A stretch of 64,000 nt of DNA from Argentina anserina (GCF_933775445.1 NC_065876.1:22196001-22260000), one strand, 5' to 3'; counted from the stretch's first letter, positions 1 to 12,357 are shown. A program made the numbers and translations. Notes: generated from the sequence alone by a model not told the origin.

Positions 1-19
1 AGAGGAAAAATGGACTTAC

Positions 20-697
20 AATCACACGATTGGCACCTTGTTCAACACATGAATTGAAGGCGTCTTGAATCGAAGGTTCTGCCAACTCCTAAACATACAA
101 TATTTATAGATAGAATCTTAATCACATTTCTACTAGCAATCAAGAAATGCATCATGCACTGAAAATGTTTTGCAAAAGTTGGTACCCAATGTGAAAAATT
201 TATAAACCCAAAAGTAAGTGAGGAAGATTCAATCTTACCATATGAGCAGGCTCCCCTATAGCATACCCAGTTCTCTCTCTAAACATGTCTACAAACTCAT
301 CTGAAATTTAACCACTCCAGATATTCAGTCTAATAAAAATTCAAACTTCTCTAGACCCCAATTGTTAAATACAAACCCAGGATCTCAATCATCATCAAGA
401 AGCTAAACTTACTTAGCATGAGGTTTGATTCCTTACGGCGCAAACCATGGTCAACAATGATGAGCCCATCTCTGTCGCCAACTCATGGGGATTAGTTTGT
501 CCCAATTTCACATTCCCCTTCCCACTGCTCATATTTCTAGATCTAGGGGTCACTGCACGCAAATTTGAGAAGTGGCTAGTGTAAGGGTTTGTTCTGCTCT
601 TGCTTTCTGGGGAGATTCTAACAGTGAATCGAGGGGAGTTGAACAAAGACCCAACGACATGTTTGACGAATTTGAGACTGACCTTCACTGTTCAACT
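20..697 (-). CDS. SIRB: Sirohydrochlorin ferrochelatase, chloroplastic (5' exons; frameshifted in exon 1)
   Basis: SIRB inserts ferrous iron into sirohydrochlorin, the last step of siroheme synthesis in plastids; siroheme serves nitrite and sulfite reductases. Three minus-strand coding exons are visible. Exon 1 ends at 413 (donor GTAAGT), exon 2 is 300-239 and exon 3 is 88-20 (donor GTAAGT); phases join perfectly and the gene continues beyond the left edge. Exon 1 encodes a transit-peptide-like stretch (SLKFVKHVVGSLFNSPRF), then, in another frame, GDRDGLIIVDHG with the metal-binding His of the CbiX/SirB fold. Exons 2 and 3 give EFVDMFRERTGYAIGEPAHM and ELAEPSIQDAF. Two oddities: the transit-peptide frame and the catalytic frame differ by one base at about 479-487, where a TGA precedes GVGDRDG, and the transit-peptide frame has no in-frame ATG (it opens at GTG 688). 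Splice sites and downstream residues are intact, so this is either a recent lesion or a sequence error. Family identity is recognised from conserved motifs. Confidence 0.8.
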
Positions 698-2512
698 TTC
701 ATATCAGCCATAAACATGAGTTTAATCCAATCTTGAGCTAGCTTCTGTTTCTGCTTATACTCCAATTCCAATTAGATGTTCCTACCATATTTTGCATTAT
801 TTTCTCAATGAGATGATGACATTACAAACAGTTCATTAGTTTTTTTTTCTTTTCCTGAGAATGCACTTCATTAGTACTTCAAAAGTTCCAAAAACAATAA
901 CCTCACAGTTGTAACAAAATATATTAGCAGAGCAGCCTAGAATTGGTAAGTATGATAGATGAACTATTAAATCCTAAGCCAAACCAAAAAGGTTTCACAT
1001 AGTCCTAATAAACAGTAGTACAACACTGCCAGTGAGTAGACAAAATACTGCTCATAACTAACCAAACAAACCTCCAAACTCTTAAATTCCTTCAATCAAA
1101 AACAGAACTGATGACACTAATCAAATAACAGTATTTCAACCACTATAATAATGTGCCTCATTAATTTTGCAGATTCAAGAGTTTAAACCAAACCATTCCA
1201 AATATTGTTCTAGTTCAATAAATTGCATCAAAAACATTTGAATAACTATTTTTAGGTTAGATAAAATGGTAATAACGATGATTTGCAGCTTTACATGGAC
1301 TCCAGTTTGACAGTTTTGACCTGTTAGCCAATCCATCAAAACCTGATGGATTAGATTAATGTACCACCGAAGTTTATTTAAGATTTATTTCCAGGAATAC
1401 TCCATAAATGATTGAACATACAGAAGATCATATATGATTAAAATTGTAGTCTAGATAATGTGCAACCCCGTTCAGGCCCACACTTCTCATAAAAAGCTTT
1501 TGAGACTTGATGCTCGGAGACAACAAATGTGATTATGTGAATACTTTTTTTTGTATTACCAAGTGACAAGAGTTATGATTCTCTCTTGAATGAAATAGCA
1601 TGTCATTGCTTCCAAACTCTGCACCTCATTACTTCCATCTATTCACAGTTTTTTGGGTAAAATATGCAAACCAAATCATATAAGCACTCTTTTGCTTTTT
1701 CAGTAAGCAAACTACAACAATACACAAACCCCATACCAGTGGAAATCTCATTAACCTAACTCTCTTCTTCATCTCAAAACGTAATTTGCATATAGCAAGC
1801 AACTAGTAATTTCATACAAAACAAGAAATTCAGTTCCATGATCTGTGCATTACCATACTTGATGATCTGGAAATTGTTCATGTAAATTTCCAGACTCTGT
1901 AGTACCTAATCTGATAGTTCTCACAAATTGGTGGATGACACTGTATTATTCAAAGCAAAGTACTTGGCTTAAATACAGCCTTCACAACAGAAATCAGAAA
2001 AGAAAGCAATCACGTTTACAATTCTACTACGTGATGTCTAACAACCAAAGAAAAAGAAGAGTCTTCCTCTCTACTGACACGAACAGCAAGCTCCTAACAT
2101 GTAGGAGTTATTTGAGTAAGATAAACACAAGAAAACCTCAACAAATTAACCCGTGGATTCATTACACTAAGCATGACTTTCCTAACAAACTTGATGTTTA
2201 ATACACAACTAAAATATGCACAGGATACATATGAAACCCATAAACATAGAAACTCAGATGCATTCGCACTTTGTTCAAGAGTCAATCTTTCCAAACATTT
2301 CTACATATCTCATTCCCACAAAGAATTTCAATCTTGTGCAATTCATCTCATAGTCTCAAACCTATAAACAAATAGATATTAGTATAACCCGACAGCAACC
2401 CAACAAGATTCTATAGCCCCAAAATATATCAAACCCATATCAAAATACCATTTGATATTTCAGGTTTTCACAATAGAGATGTGAAATTAAAATCACAACT
2501 AATAATCCTTAC
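698..2512. other. AT-rich non-coding stretch upstream of SIRB
   Basis: No coding exon, RNA gene or clear transposon terminus is recognised. It would be promoter/5' leader of the minus-strand SIRB gene, or an intron if the exon-like block at 2513-2782 belongs to the same transcript. Short open frames here lack family resemblance. Confidence 0.5.
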
Positions 2513-2782
2513 CCAACTCGTGAAGAGAAAAGATAGACGCGCAGATGGGGAGGGAAAGAGTTGAGGAGGAAGCTTCATAAACTTGGGGTTTTCTGGATAA
2601 TCCGTGAGAGACTGAATTTGAAGCTCCGGGCTTTTCGAGACACGATTTTGATTTACGTTAATGAGGAAAGAAGATGATTGCCCTGAAGTTGCAGATGTGT
2701 AAATGTGCTCGTCGTCTTCCTGTTCTGTCCAGGAAGAAAAGAGGTTGGGTTTTAATTCTTTAAAACTGGCGAGGGCACCCAA
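2513..2782 (-). other. Exon-like open block of unknown identity (possible 5' exon of SIRB transcript)
   Basis: An open frame of exactly 90 codons ends at a strong donor (GG|GTAAGG at 2512). It is Ser/Pro/Gln-rich with an acidic patch (EQEDDEHIY). There is no in-frame ATG at its 5' end (the frame opens with TTG); the first in-frame Met begins MKLPPQLFPSPSARLSFLF, about 22 codons before the donor. AT-rich promoter-like DNA lies on its 5' side. It could be a non-coding or partly coding first exon of the SIRB transcription unit, or of an unrelated gene. I do not recognise the protein. Confidence 0.3.
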
Positions 2783-4480
2783 TGTTTTGTTTTTAACTGA
2801 AATATCATTAAATCGCGAAGCTCTCCGTCTCCTTATTTTCTAAAGAAATACTTATCTCTTCAAAACCTCCTTTTTTTTTTTAAATTGATTCCACGTGTGT
2901 TTACCAAATACCGACTTTTCCTTTTCTTATAAGGTTTTTTTTTGGTAATCCTCCTTTTCTTATAAGTTATTCAGCTTATGTATACTATTATCACCCAAAC
3001 TCAGTTTATCACTTAAAATGACTTTGAAAAGTCAGAAAATTCTCGTATATTATATTAAAATAAATTTTAATATTAAAAAGATATTGTGGTAAATAAATAA
3101 ATACTTATTAATAACATTAAAAGAAAAGAAAAGGAAATATCTCAACTTCTATTTCTACGGAGTAACTACCTTCCTACTATCCCGATAACTTCTCCTCTTC
3201 TCACTTTAATAATCTTTTCTGAAAATAAAAAATTATAAAATTATTTTACATATGCGAAGCTAGTAAATATAAAACTAATGGCTTTTTTTATTAATAAAAC
3301 CTTTCTGGATCCGGTTTAAAATGCCTCACTCATTTTCATTGCAAGATTGCAGTTTCAATTCTCTTTCTTATATGAACAGATGGTTTTATGAGAAGTAGTA
3401 ATACTCCGTGGGGTGGCAGTCATTAAATCTCAAAGACAAAGAAAGACCCAGCTCAACATCAACCCAACAAATTTAGAGACAATCCAGAAGAGAAGGAATC
3501 ACCGGTGGAAAACAATCAGACCACTTCATTGTTTTAAGTTCTAACAGATTAAAATAACTATAAATAAAACCGGAAAGGATGAAGAATATTACCCGGCAAT
3601 CAACTCATACTGGTGTTGAAATCTGGCTTACGATTTCAGAATATATGAAGCAAGTAATTCCCTCTCTCTCTTTCACTCTCTTCCAGCCGCGCACGAATGA
3701 TAAAGAAGAACAGTTTGCGACTTATTGCTATATTTATTTATACTGAGACCCTCTGAATTTACCCACTATTACTTTTCACTATCTAAATTGACATAATTAT
3801 CCGAGAGGACATTGGTTCATAAGTTTATATTATAGCCCTGCATAATATTCAACTTTTCGAATTTAATCACCACAAACAGTTAGGAAGTTGTACTTACGTA
3901 AATGGGTAGAAAATGAAGCTAGGAAGTTCATAGTTGCTAATTCGGTAGTTCCTGTGAAAATTCAAAATTTTTATGACAGACTAAATATTTATCTGTTGAA
4001 CGCTAACGAATAGGCATGAACCTCAAGAATTCAAACCCATAATCTATTTTTCGGATTTAATTTATGCTATGTGTTCTTCACAGCTTTGAGAATAGGTGAA
4101 CAAGCTCTTTCAAAAGACATGATTTTTTTTTTGATACGAGGCGGGAGTATTAGTGCAAAAAATAGCTTGGCTACCAAGTTAACTGAAGGTTGATCTTCAA
4201 ACCAACAAGAACCAGCGGAGTCATCAACTTTATCAACAATATAATCTGAAAAAACTGGATAAACAAAATGGGAGACCGGAAAGACCAGAGATCCGGGAAA
4301 GGACCAAAGAGACAGGCAAATGAATTCAAGGTACTCTTGTTACATCAACGAGAGACCTATGAGAGTGAAGGTACATATATTGGCCTCCATATAGTTGATG
4401 AAGATTCAAAGGTGTGGAGGACAAGTCATGAAGATTTGATATGCAAAAGGAGAATTGAAGTTGTTTCCTAATTGGACTAG
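2783..4480. other. AT-rich intergenic DNA
   Basis: Homopolymer-rich, AT-rich sequence with no recognisable gene. The small open frame near 4268-4471 has no family resemblance. Confidence 0.5.
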
Positions 4481-4923
4481 GAAAAGATTATGGTTTGTTT
4501 TTCCTACCAAAGAAGTCTCCACCGATTTGATTATGGGTAGATTGATATATATTTGGGAATATATATTTAGTTAAATGGTGTTTGGGAATTGTTATAGAAA
4601 AAGATTCAAAATAAAAGGTGTATTCCATATTCATATGGATTTTTTCCTTTTCTATGTGAGATGTATTAGAAAGGGAAGTTAGGTTTAATTCCTAGGGTTA
4701 GGGAATACATGTGGCTGCTATATATATGATGTATATAGGCAGTAGGTTGTGTGGCCTCTAGGAGATACACGAACAAGAAAAAAAAAGAGGAGAAAGAAGG
4801 TGAAACCAAAGAGAAGAAAATTCACAAAAAAGGAAGCTTAGTGCTAGGAGATCTTTGTGACTCCATTGAAGACCTTAGTGGCAACATCAACGTTCTTAGT
4901 GAGGTTGATCATTCGTGTGACTA

Positions 4924-5028
4924 CAACGATCTTAGTGAGGTTGTATCGACACTTGAAGCAACGATCTTAGTGAGGTTGTATCGACACTTGAAGCAACGAT
5001 CTTAGTGAGGTTGTTTCATGCTTGATTG
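4924..5028 (+). repeat. 35-bp tandem repeat inside LTR-like sequence
   Basis: The unit beginning CAACGATCTTAGTGAGGTTG recurs at 4924, 4959 and 4994, an exact 35-bp period. A more diverged relative lies just upstream (4885-4912, CTTAGTGAGGTTGATC). The surroundings (TATATATATGATG promoter-like box at 4721, short Lys/Glu-rich frame at 4751, polyadenylation-like region at 5050-5120) resemble a plant retrotransposon LTR, but no TG...CA ends or primer site were found, so the identity of the host element is open. Confidence 0.65.
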
Positions 5029-5720
5029 AGACTATCAAGTAAGAAGTATTTTTACTTTTGAGAATAACATTATTATTGATTAAGGTGTAATCATTGTAAT
5101 ATCGTTTATTCAATAGAAAAGTAAAATTATTCTACATATTCCGCTGCTATTACTCGTTATTGTTCTATCTTGTATTTTCAGAGAGTATTCTTTGGGAGTC
5201 AGATCATTTTGTGGGGGAAAATGACCAAAAGGTTATACCATCAACTCAAAAGTCAAAACCATGACACCATAACCAGCAAAAATGTTAGTTTATAGCAACA
5301 TAATTTATGCTCATAACCTTTCGACCTAACCCATGATCGCAGGAAGAAATGCAAGTCAGCAAGGGATAGGATCTAAGTCCATCTCCAAGATCACATGACA
5401 AAGCTTAAGGAAGAGAAAACAAGTTTTAGTGGAAGAAATGATTATGAGAAGCCATCAGTACAAGAATCAGTGCATTAAACTACTTTATTTTTGTAAACCA
5501 CTAAACTAATTAAACGTTAACTTGCTCCACTATCTAGATTCTCTTTAGAAATTAGAAACATGTACATTATAACTAAGTCAGCATTTATTTGAATGAAAAT
5601 TAACACTCAAATGAAGAAACTTAGGAAGCCATTGTACTAAGGGGGATCCCATAGGGGCCACCGTTGGGCTATACTTGCCGAAGTTAGAAACATATATAAA
5701 CACAAGTACATAACATCTAG
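5029..5720. other. Intergenic DNA up to the copia insertion
   Basis: AT-rich sequence without recognised genes. It ends at the 5-bp target-site copy TGAAA (5721-5725). Confidence 0.5.
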
Positions 5721-5725
5721 TGAAA

Positions 5726-5953
5726 TGTTAAGGAAAAACATTATTACCTTATTAGTGTGTTTTCGTCAAAGTAACTAACAGAGGCAATTAGGTAATCAGT
5801 ATTGATATTTAGTTAATTACGGATCTAAATTATGTAAAGGATCAATTATCGTTTATTGTCATTAAACTGGTTGATACATTTCCATGTAATATTTTTCTTA
5901 TATAAAGGGGGTTCGTAATAATACGAGTAGACCTATTCTGTTTCACTTTTACA
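5726..5953 (+). repeat. Left (5') LTR of the copia element
   Basis: Starts TGTTAAGGAAAAAC and ends TTTTACA; 228 bp. It contains a TATATAAAG promoter box near 5901. It matches the right LTR throughout, apart from substitutions, a 1-bp indel and an extra 8 bp. Confidence 0.93.
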
Positions 5954-6295
5954 CGTTATCAGCCTTTTAGCTTTATTATGAGTTTTTAGCAACAAAAAAA
6001 AAACAGAAAACCCTTGTTTTTTTTTCGGCAGCCGCTATCCTCACTAGCAGCAGCTGCATAGCCCCGATCGGCGACCCAGATCACTGCACCTAGTCCCTGC
6101 GGCGACATATCTCGGCGCGATCGGCGCCCTGTTTTCTTCCTTACGACGACACAGCTCGGCGAGATCCACGTTGACGCAGATCGGCGATCCAGATCTTTCG
6201 ATGCCCGACGCCGCAAGTAAGATCGGCGATGACCTAGATCAGAGATTCTCTCCACCGTCATTGGGTTTCTGATGTTGAAACCACATTTGTGGGAA

Positions 6296-6790
6296 ATGAC
6301 TACACAACCACCATTTTATCCTTCCACTGACAAAAAAGATGAACCATCGGCAAAAACCAAAGCAAATGCCATAATGTTCTTGAGGCGGCATATTGATCAA
6401 AGCTTGGTATGGGAGTACCTTTAGTTGAAAACACCCAAGGAACTGTGGAATGCCCTAAAGGGACGTTTTGGAAACATTCATGACACTTTGCTCCCAGAAT
6501 TAACTGTTCAGTGGAATGAAATCCGCTTCCTTGACTACAAAAGGGTTAATGACTTCAACAAAGATATGTTGCGCGTGAAAACACGTCTCAATTTATGTGG
6601 CAAGGAACTCACAAAAAATGATATGATCCAGAAAACTCTATCCACTTTCCCTATTTCAGCACTTATACTAGCGAACTAGTATAGGTTGGAGTATGACAAT
6701 AAAAGAATCAATACCTTCCATAAATTGATCAGCATGCTGCAAGTATCTAAGCGTCATGATCAAGTTCTTCTGAACAATAATGCCAAGACC
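6296..6790 (+). pseudogene. Copia gag remnant (UBN2-type)
   Basis: Translation gives a degraded gag with the hallmark LWNALKGRFGNIHDTLLPEL segment and a following Met/Arg-rich helix. Stops occur at about 6421 (before LKTPKELW) and 6677. The nucleocapsid zinc knuckle was not found. It is co-linear with the pol remnant downstream. Confidence 0.85.
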
Positions 6791-7186
6791 TGTTGGGACA
6801 AAGAAAATTTTAATTAGACTATTGGTTTAATTAGACTATTGGTGTGATGCATAATGCCTTATTTTAATTAGACTATTGGTTTGGTCTTAAAGTTTATTTT
6901 TCAATAATGGTTTGTTGAATTGGATTTCTATGTATAAGACTTATTTTGATTATCATTGAATTATTAATAAATTTTCAGATTTTAGTCTGAAGTATTGAGA
7001 TTGTTCAAGTTTTTAAATTATTATACATGGTTCAAAAATAGGACTATTATTGATGTAAAGCAATACATCCATGCAATAAAAAGAAAAAATTTGGAATGAA
7101 AAGTATATCATTCGACCTACGCCATAATACTCTAATACATATGAGATATATATTTTTAATGATCACATCAAAATTTAATTGTAGGA

Positions 7187-10100
7187 ATGAATCGAGAAGA
7201 AATAGAGTACTTAGCAGATTATGCGACTACCCACACTGTATTAAGGAATCGACAATTATTTGTTGAATTATTTCCTTATAATTCATGTTTATCTAATATG
7301 ACTGGATCCGACCAAATAGTAAAAGGGAGAGAAACTGCCCAATTTTCCCTGCCAAATGGCACATTGTTGAAGATCACAAATGCTCTATATGCACCTAGAG
7401 CCCCTCGAACCTTGTTAAGCTTCAAAGATATTCGTACTAACGGTTATCATCTGAATACTTATTGAGAGAATGAAATTGAATATTTGTATCTTACTTCTCT
7501 TGAATGTGGAAGGACACGCGTTTTAGAGAAGATGAAGAGTCAAGATAATGGACTATATCTTACTACCATTCGGATTATTGAATCCTATGATGTCACTAAT
7601 GATGAAATTTAGGACACTGAATTATACATGCTTTGGCATGACCGATTAGGACATCATGGTCAAGACATGGCGGTCCGTATTCTAAAGAATTCACACGGAC
7701 ATCCCTTCTTTCGAGGGAAAAATAAAAGGGGACAACAATCTAATACGATGCACAGTGTTGTTTACACTGCTCCAATGCAATCATTACCTTCTAAAGTACT
7801 AGATGTATTCCCTCCCTCTGCCTCAATGACTATTTCCAAAGCATATCAGTCATTTTGCAAAGCCTGCTCTTTGGCAAAAACAGAATCGAGACCTTCCTAT
7901 GCTAAAGATACGAAGCAAAACATTACATTCTTACAAAGGATACAAGGTGATATTTGTGGACTTATCCATCCAGAATGCAGGTCATTTAAGTACTTTATGG
8001 TTCTGGTGGATGCTTCGACTCGCTGGTCACATGTTGCATTATTGTCCACACAAAACGTTACATTTGCAAAACTTCTAGCACCGATTATTCGTTTATGGCT
8101 CACCACCATGATCACCCTATTAAGTCTATAAGGCTTGATAACACTGGAGAGTTTACATCCAAAGCATTTGATGATTATTGCATGTCTATTGGGATCGATG
8201 TAGAGCATCTCATTCCCCATGTGCATACACAAAATGGTCTCGCTGAAGCCACCATCAAAAGGTTACAGATGGTGGCTAGGGCACTTGTTATGTGCACCAA
8301 CTGACCTATCAGTGCATGGGGTTATGAAATATTGCATGAGCCTTGCTTATTCATTTCAGACCTACTGCTAGCCAACCATTTTTCAGCGTACCAGTTGGTT
8401 ACTGGATATGAGCATGACATTTCACACTTACGCATATTTGGTTGTGATGTATATGTGCCTATTGTGCCCATACAGCGCACAAAAATGGGTCCTCAGAGAC
8501 GACTAGGTATTTATGTTGGATATGAATCTCCAACAATTATTTGTTATTTGGAACCTTTGACAGGCGATCATTTTACCGCTAGATTTGCGGATTGTCACTT
8601 TGATGAGACAGTCTTCCCGTCGTTAGGGAGAGATAAGAAAAATGATTTTCAAAGGGAACGACAGGAATTGTCATGGTTTGTCTCCAATCAATCTCAATTT
8701 GATCCCCGCACTCCACAATGTGAAAGTGAAGTGAAAAGAATAATCAATCTTCAGAACGTCGCAGATTCGATGCCTAATGTATTTTCTGATATCGCTAAAG
8801 TGATTAGATCACATATACCAGCTGCAAATGTGCCTGCAAGGTTAGAAGTAGTATGAGGCACTGCAACCACACTTAGTGGAGGTGTGGTTGAGGCCGTGGC
8901 TCCGCAAAATAAGAAGGGGAGGCCACTTGGTTCGACTGATACTCGCCCAAGGAAGAAAAAAGTGACTAAGGTACAATCAGATTCATTAATCATCGATGTG
9001 GAGAATCTCTCTCATGAGATTATCTCTGATTATAGTTATGTCCATGAATCATTACTGGAGGACGCTCCGGTGTTTGATATGATTCCAGAGAACAAAGAAA
9101 TCTCAATGAATTATGAGAGTGCACATGAGTTGATGGAAAGATCTTCCATACACATTGTTGATGCATTTGCATATAACGTTGCCCATGAAATAATAGAGCA
9201 TGATGATATCGAACCACACTCTATTGCAGAATGTCAATAAAGAGCACATTGGCCTAAATGGAAGGAAGCATTCCAGATAGAATTAGATTCACTGGTAAAA
9301 AGACAGGTATTTGGTCTGGTAGTGCTAACCCCACCAAGTGTAAAACTTGTAGGACATAAATGGGTATTTTTAAGAAAACGTAATGAGAAGAACGAAGTCC
9401 TAAGGTACAAGGCTCGCCTTGTGGCGCAAGGTTTCTCACAACGCATTGGAATTGACTATGAGGAGACATACTCTCCCATAATGGACGTCATAACGTTTCG
9501 CTACCTTGTTAGTTTGGTAGTTTCCAAAGGACTGGACATGCAGCTTATGGATGGGTTACAACATATCTCTATGGGGATCTAGATTCAGAGATATATATGA
9601 AAGTGTCTGATGACCTTCAATTTCCCAAGTCAAGTGACTCTAAACCACGGAGTGCGTTTGCAATTAGGTTGAAACGCTCACTTTACAGACTAAAGCAATC
9701 CGGGCGAATGTGGTATACCTGTCTAAGTGACTACTTGATTGGGAAAGGATATAAGAATATTGAATTGTGTCCCTGCGTATTTATAATGAAAACAAGTTCC
9801 GGATTTGCTATTGTAGCTGTATATGTTGATGACATGAACATAATAGGTACTCTTGACGAAATAAGAGAGACCACGAGCTATTTGAAATCCGAATTTGAGA
9901 TGAAAGATCTTGAGAAAACTTGATTTTGTCTAAGCCTTGAACTAGAGCACCGAACTTGTGGAATTTTAATCCACCAGTCTGCATATGTTCAAAAGATGCT
10001 CAGGCGATTTAACATGGACAAAGTGCACCCTGTTAGCACTCCCATGATCGGTCGAAGTTTGGATATAAAACAAGATCTGTTTCACCCACAGGAAGAGGAC

Positions 10101-10897
10101 GAAGAGGTACTAGGAGCTTAAACTTCCTACCTAAGTGCAATAGGCGCATTATTGTACTTGGTATAATGTACTTGACCAGATATTACATTCTCAGTGAACT
10201 TGTTAGCTAGATTTAGCTCAGCGCCAACGCAACGTCATTGGAGGACATATTTCGATACCTAAAGGGAACCATTGACTTGGATTTATTCTTTCCTTACAGT
10301 AAGACAGGAGGATTTACAAATGGAATTGCAGTTCCTAAAGAAAATGTCAATGAAAAAATTATTATCCCCTACTCTGAAACCCCAAATAATGTTTTAGTTC
10401 GTTTCGCTGATGCTGGGTACCTTTCTGACCAACATAAAAGTCATTCCCAAACTGGTTATGTATTCACTATTGGGAAAACTGCGATATCTTGGAGATTAAC
10501 CAAGCAAACCCTTGTGGCTACCTCTTCGAACCACTCAGACATTATTGCTCTACATGAGGCGGTTCGTGAGTGCGTATGGCTAAGGTCCATCATTACTCGT
10601 ATTCGAGTAACTAGTGGTTTAAGTTCTACTACTGAAGAGCCTACGTGCATTTATGAAGATAATCCAACTTGCATCGAACAAATGAAGCTAGGTTATATCA
10701 AGGGTGACAATACGAAACATATATCTCCAGAGTTTTTCTATAATCAACAACAACAGGCTCTCCTCAAGATTCAAGTGAACCAAGTTAAATATGAGGAGAA
10801 TGTGACAGATCTATTTATCAAGTCATTGCCTAAAATTACATTTGAGAAACATGTAAAGAATATAGGAATGCGAAAACTTTCTGACTCCCTTGATTAA
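7187..10897 (+). pseudogene. Copia pol remnant (protease, integrase, RT, RNase H)
   Basis: The order of blocks is: protease/GAG-pre-integrase remnant (7187-7680, with LWHDRLGHHG); integrase core (7920-8300: QGDICGLIHPECRSFKYFMV, RLDNTGEFTS, HTQNGLAEATIKR); reverse transcriptase (9240-9920: HKWVFLRKRNEKNEV, YKARLVAQGFSQ, then the catalytic YVDDM at about 9820); and RNase H (10238-10897: FADAGYLSDQHKSHSQTGYV, WLTKQ-like strand, ADVFTK-like LFIKSLP). At least eight stops or frame breaks interrupt it (for example near 7463, 7609, 8302, 8854, 9238, 9580, 9921 and 10120). This is a dead copy; its internal domain order is diagnostic of Ty1/copia. Confidence 0.92.
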
Positions 10898-11082
10898 AGT
10901 AAGAATCAGGGGGAGGGGTAGACTTTAGGGGAGTCTAAACTCACGCATGTCATTAGTGTGTTGTACTCTTTTTCCCTTCGACCAAGATTCATTTTGTTCC
11001 ATTGGGTTTTATTATCTGGCAATGTTTTTGATGAGGCAACAGTTTACGTACTACTATATCTTTGACTTGGCACAAGGGGGAG

Positions 11083-11303
11083 TGTTAAAGGAAAAACATT
11101 ATTACCTTATTAGTGTGTCTTCGTCAAAATAACTGACGGGGGCAATTAGTATTGATATTTAATTAATTACGGATCTAAATTATGTAACAGATCAATTAGC
11201 GTTTATTGTCATTAAACTGATTGATACATTTCCATGTAATATTTCCCTTATATAAAGGAGGTTCGTAATAATACGAGTAGACCAATTCCGTTTCATTTTT
11301 ACA
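11083..11303 (+). repeat. Right (3') LTR of the copia element
   Basis: Starts TGTTAAAGGAAAAAC after the polypurine tract and ends TTTTTACA; 221 bp. It lacks 8 bp (GGTAATCA) present in the left LTR. Confidence 0.93.
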
Positions 11304-11661
11304 TGAAACACTATATATTGAATTGAATTTTAATTCATTTAAATTAAGTCTGCAAAATGCTGCAAACAAAACTGTGACATTGCTACAGACCTTACATTGT
11401 TAAAAATTAATTTCTTTAAACCCTAAAAGTATCAGTACTAAAAATTGTGCTCATACCTATGCTAAATACATAAAACCAACCCAACATCTGATCGTCCTAG
11501 AATTGACCCCGAATTGTTCTTTAGAGCTGGTGTTTATGGTTTATTCAAATCCGATGGATTACTACCGGTGTTTGGAGTAAACACACGATCAGATATGTGT
11601 CTTAGGGCCAAGACTACTACTATCAGTTTCTGACCCTATCGGTAATTAGGGCCAAACCTGA

Positions 11662-12253
11662 CCGGAAGGAAGTCATTTTTTATACTCTCAGGCGCACAAT
11701 AGATTTACGGCAGTGAGCTGTGGCTTCTTTGCGCAGATGAGGTCAGATAATCAAATCATTGGCGGCTGCATGTCAACTTGTGATGATCAGCCCGGGAGAA
11801 ATGGCTGTATTGGTACTAATTGCTGCCATACCACTCTTCCTCAATATCTCACTGAGATAAGTACCGAGTTGGAATATGAATCTGGCGAAGTAGACAGTGG
11901 AGAACAACCAAATCATATTCCGCATGACTATGCATTCCTAGTCGAGCAGGAATGGTTTCGCAATAATATATCAAATTTCAGAGACGTCAAGGACTTGGAC
12001 AACGTTCCTGTGGTGCTACGATGGGAGTTAACCCTTGACAGCTGGAATAGTTCATATTTCCGATCGCATGAAGCCATTAATTTAGTAAAATGGGGTAACG
12101 TACAGTTTATTTACAGTGACCAACGACCGGAAGACGACCCAACACCATATTGCTTATATGAAATCACTTTTCAGACAATCAATCTTCTGATGTTTAAGTG
12201 TGTCTGTCCCTCCGGCTATCATGGAAACCCCTGTCTTCTCCAACCATGCCAAG
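11662..12253 (+). pseudogene. Wall-associated-kinase-like gene, extracellular part (broken)
   Basis: The frame runs from 11662 to a donor at 12254 (CAAG|GTTCGT). Recognisable family features, in order, are NRFTAVSCGFFAQ, the Cys-rich segment GGCMSTCDD...GCIGTNCCHTTLP, the strand YAFLVEQEWF...VPVVLRWEL, and an EGF-like end CVCPSGYHGNPCLLQPC. These belong to plant WAK/WAK-like receptor kinases, which sense cell-wall pectin. The N-terminal galacturonan-binding part and signal peptide are missing. Only the last part of a matching kinase appears, about 4.9 kb downstream at 17157-17436, separated by satellite and LTR sequence. Transmembrane segment and kinase N-lobe were not found, so the gene is non-functional. 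Confidence 0.8.
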
Positions 12254-12357
12254 GTTCGTTAAAGTTATCTCTCCAGTTTCATTTTTTTCATTAGCCTGGC
12301 CTTGTTTGGTTTCTTTCCTTTATTTTTTCGATCTTACGTTCTGTTAGATAAGCCTCA

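Larger units (their letters stand above)
5726..11303 (+). mobile_element. Full-length, inactive Ty1/copia LTR retrotransposon
   Basis: Two LTRs with TG...CA ends (5726-5953 and 11083-11303) flank remnants of gag, protease, integrase, reverse transcriptase and RNase H in the copia order. A 5-bp target-site duplication TGAAA is intact at 5721-5725 and 11304-11308. A purine-rich tract (AAGGGGGAG, 11074-11082) abuts the right LTR, and CGTTATCAG at 5954 sits in the primer-binding position. Many in-frame stops and shifts and an AT-rich non-coding stretch at about 6790-7180 show it cannot encode a working polyprotein. By hand alignment the LTRs differ at about 16 of roughly 219 aligned positions plus two indels (8 bp and 1 bp), implying an old insertion. 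Confidence 0.93.

Noticed and set aside
4480..5200. Solo copia LTR
   Set aside because: Composition is LTR-like, but no TG...CA termini or flanking duplication could be defined, so it was kept only as a tandem-repeat feature.
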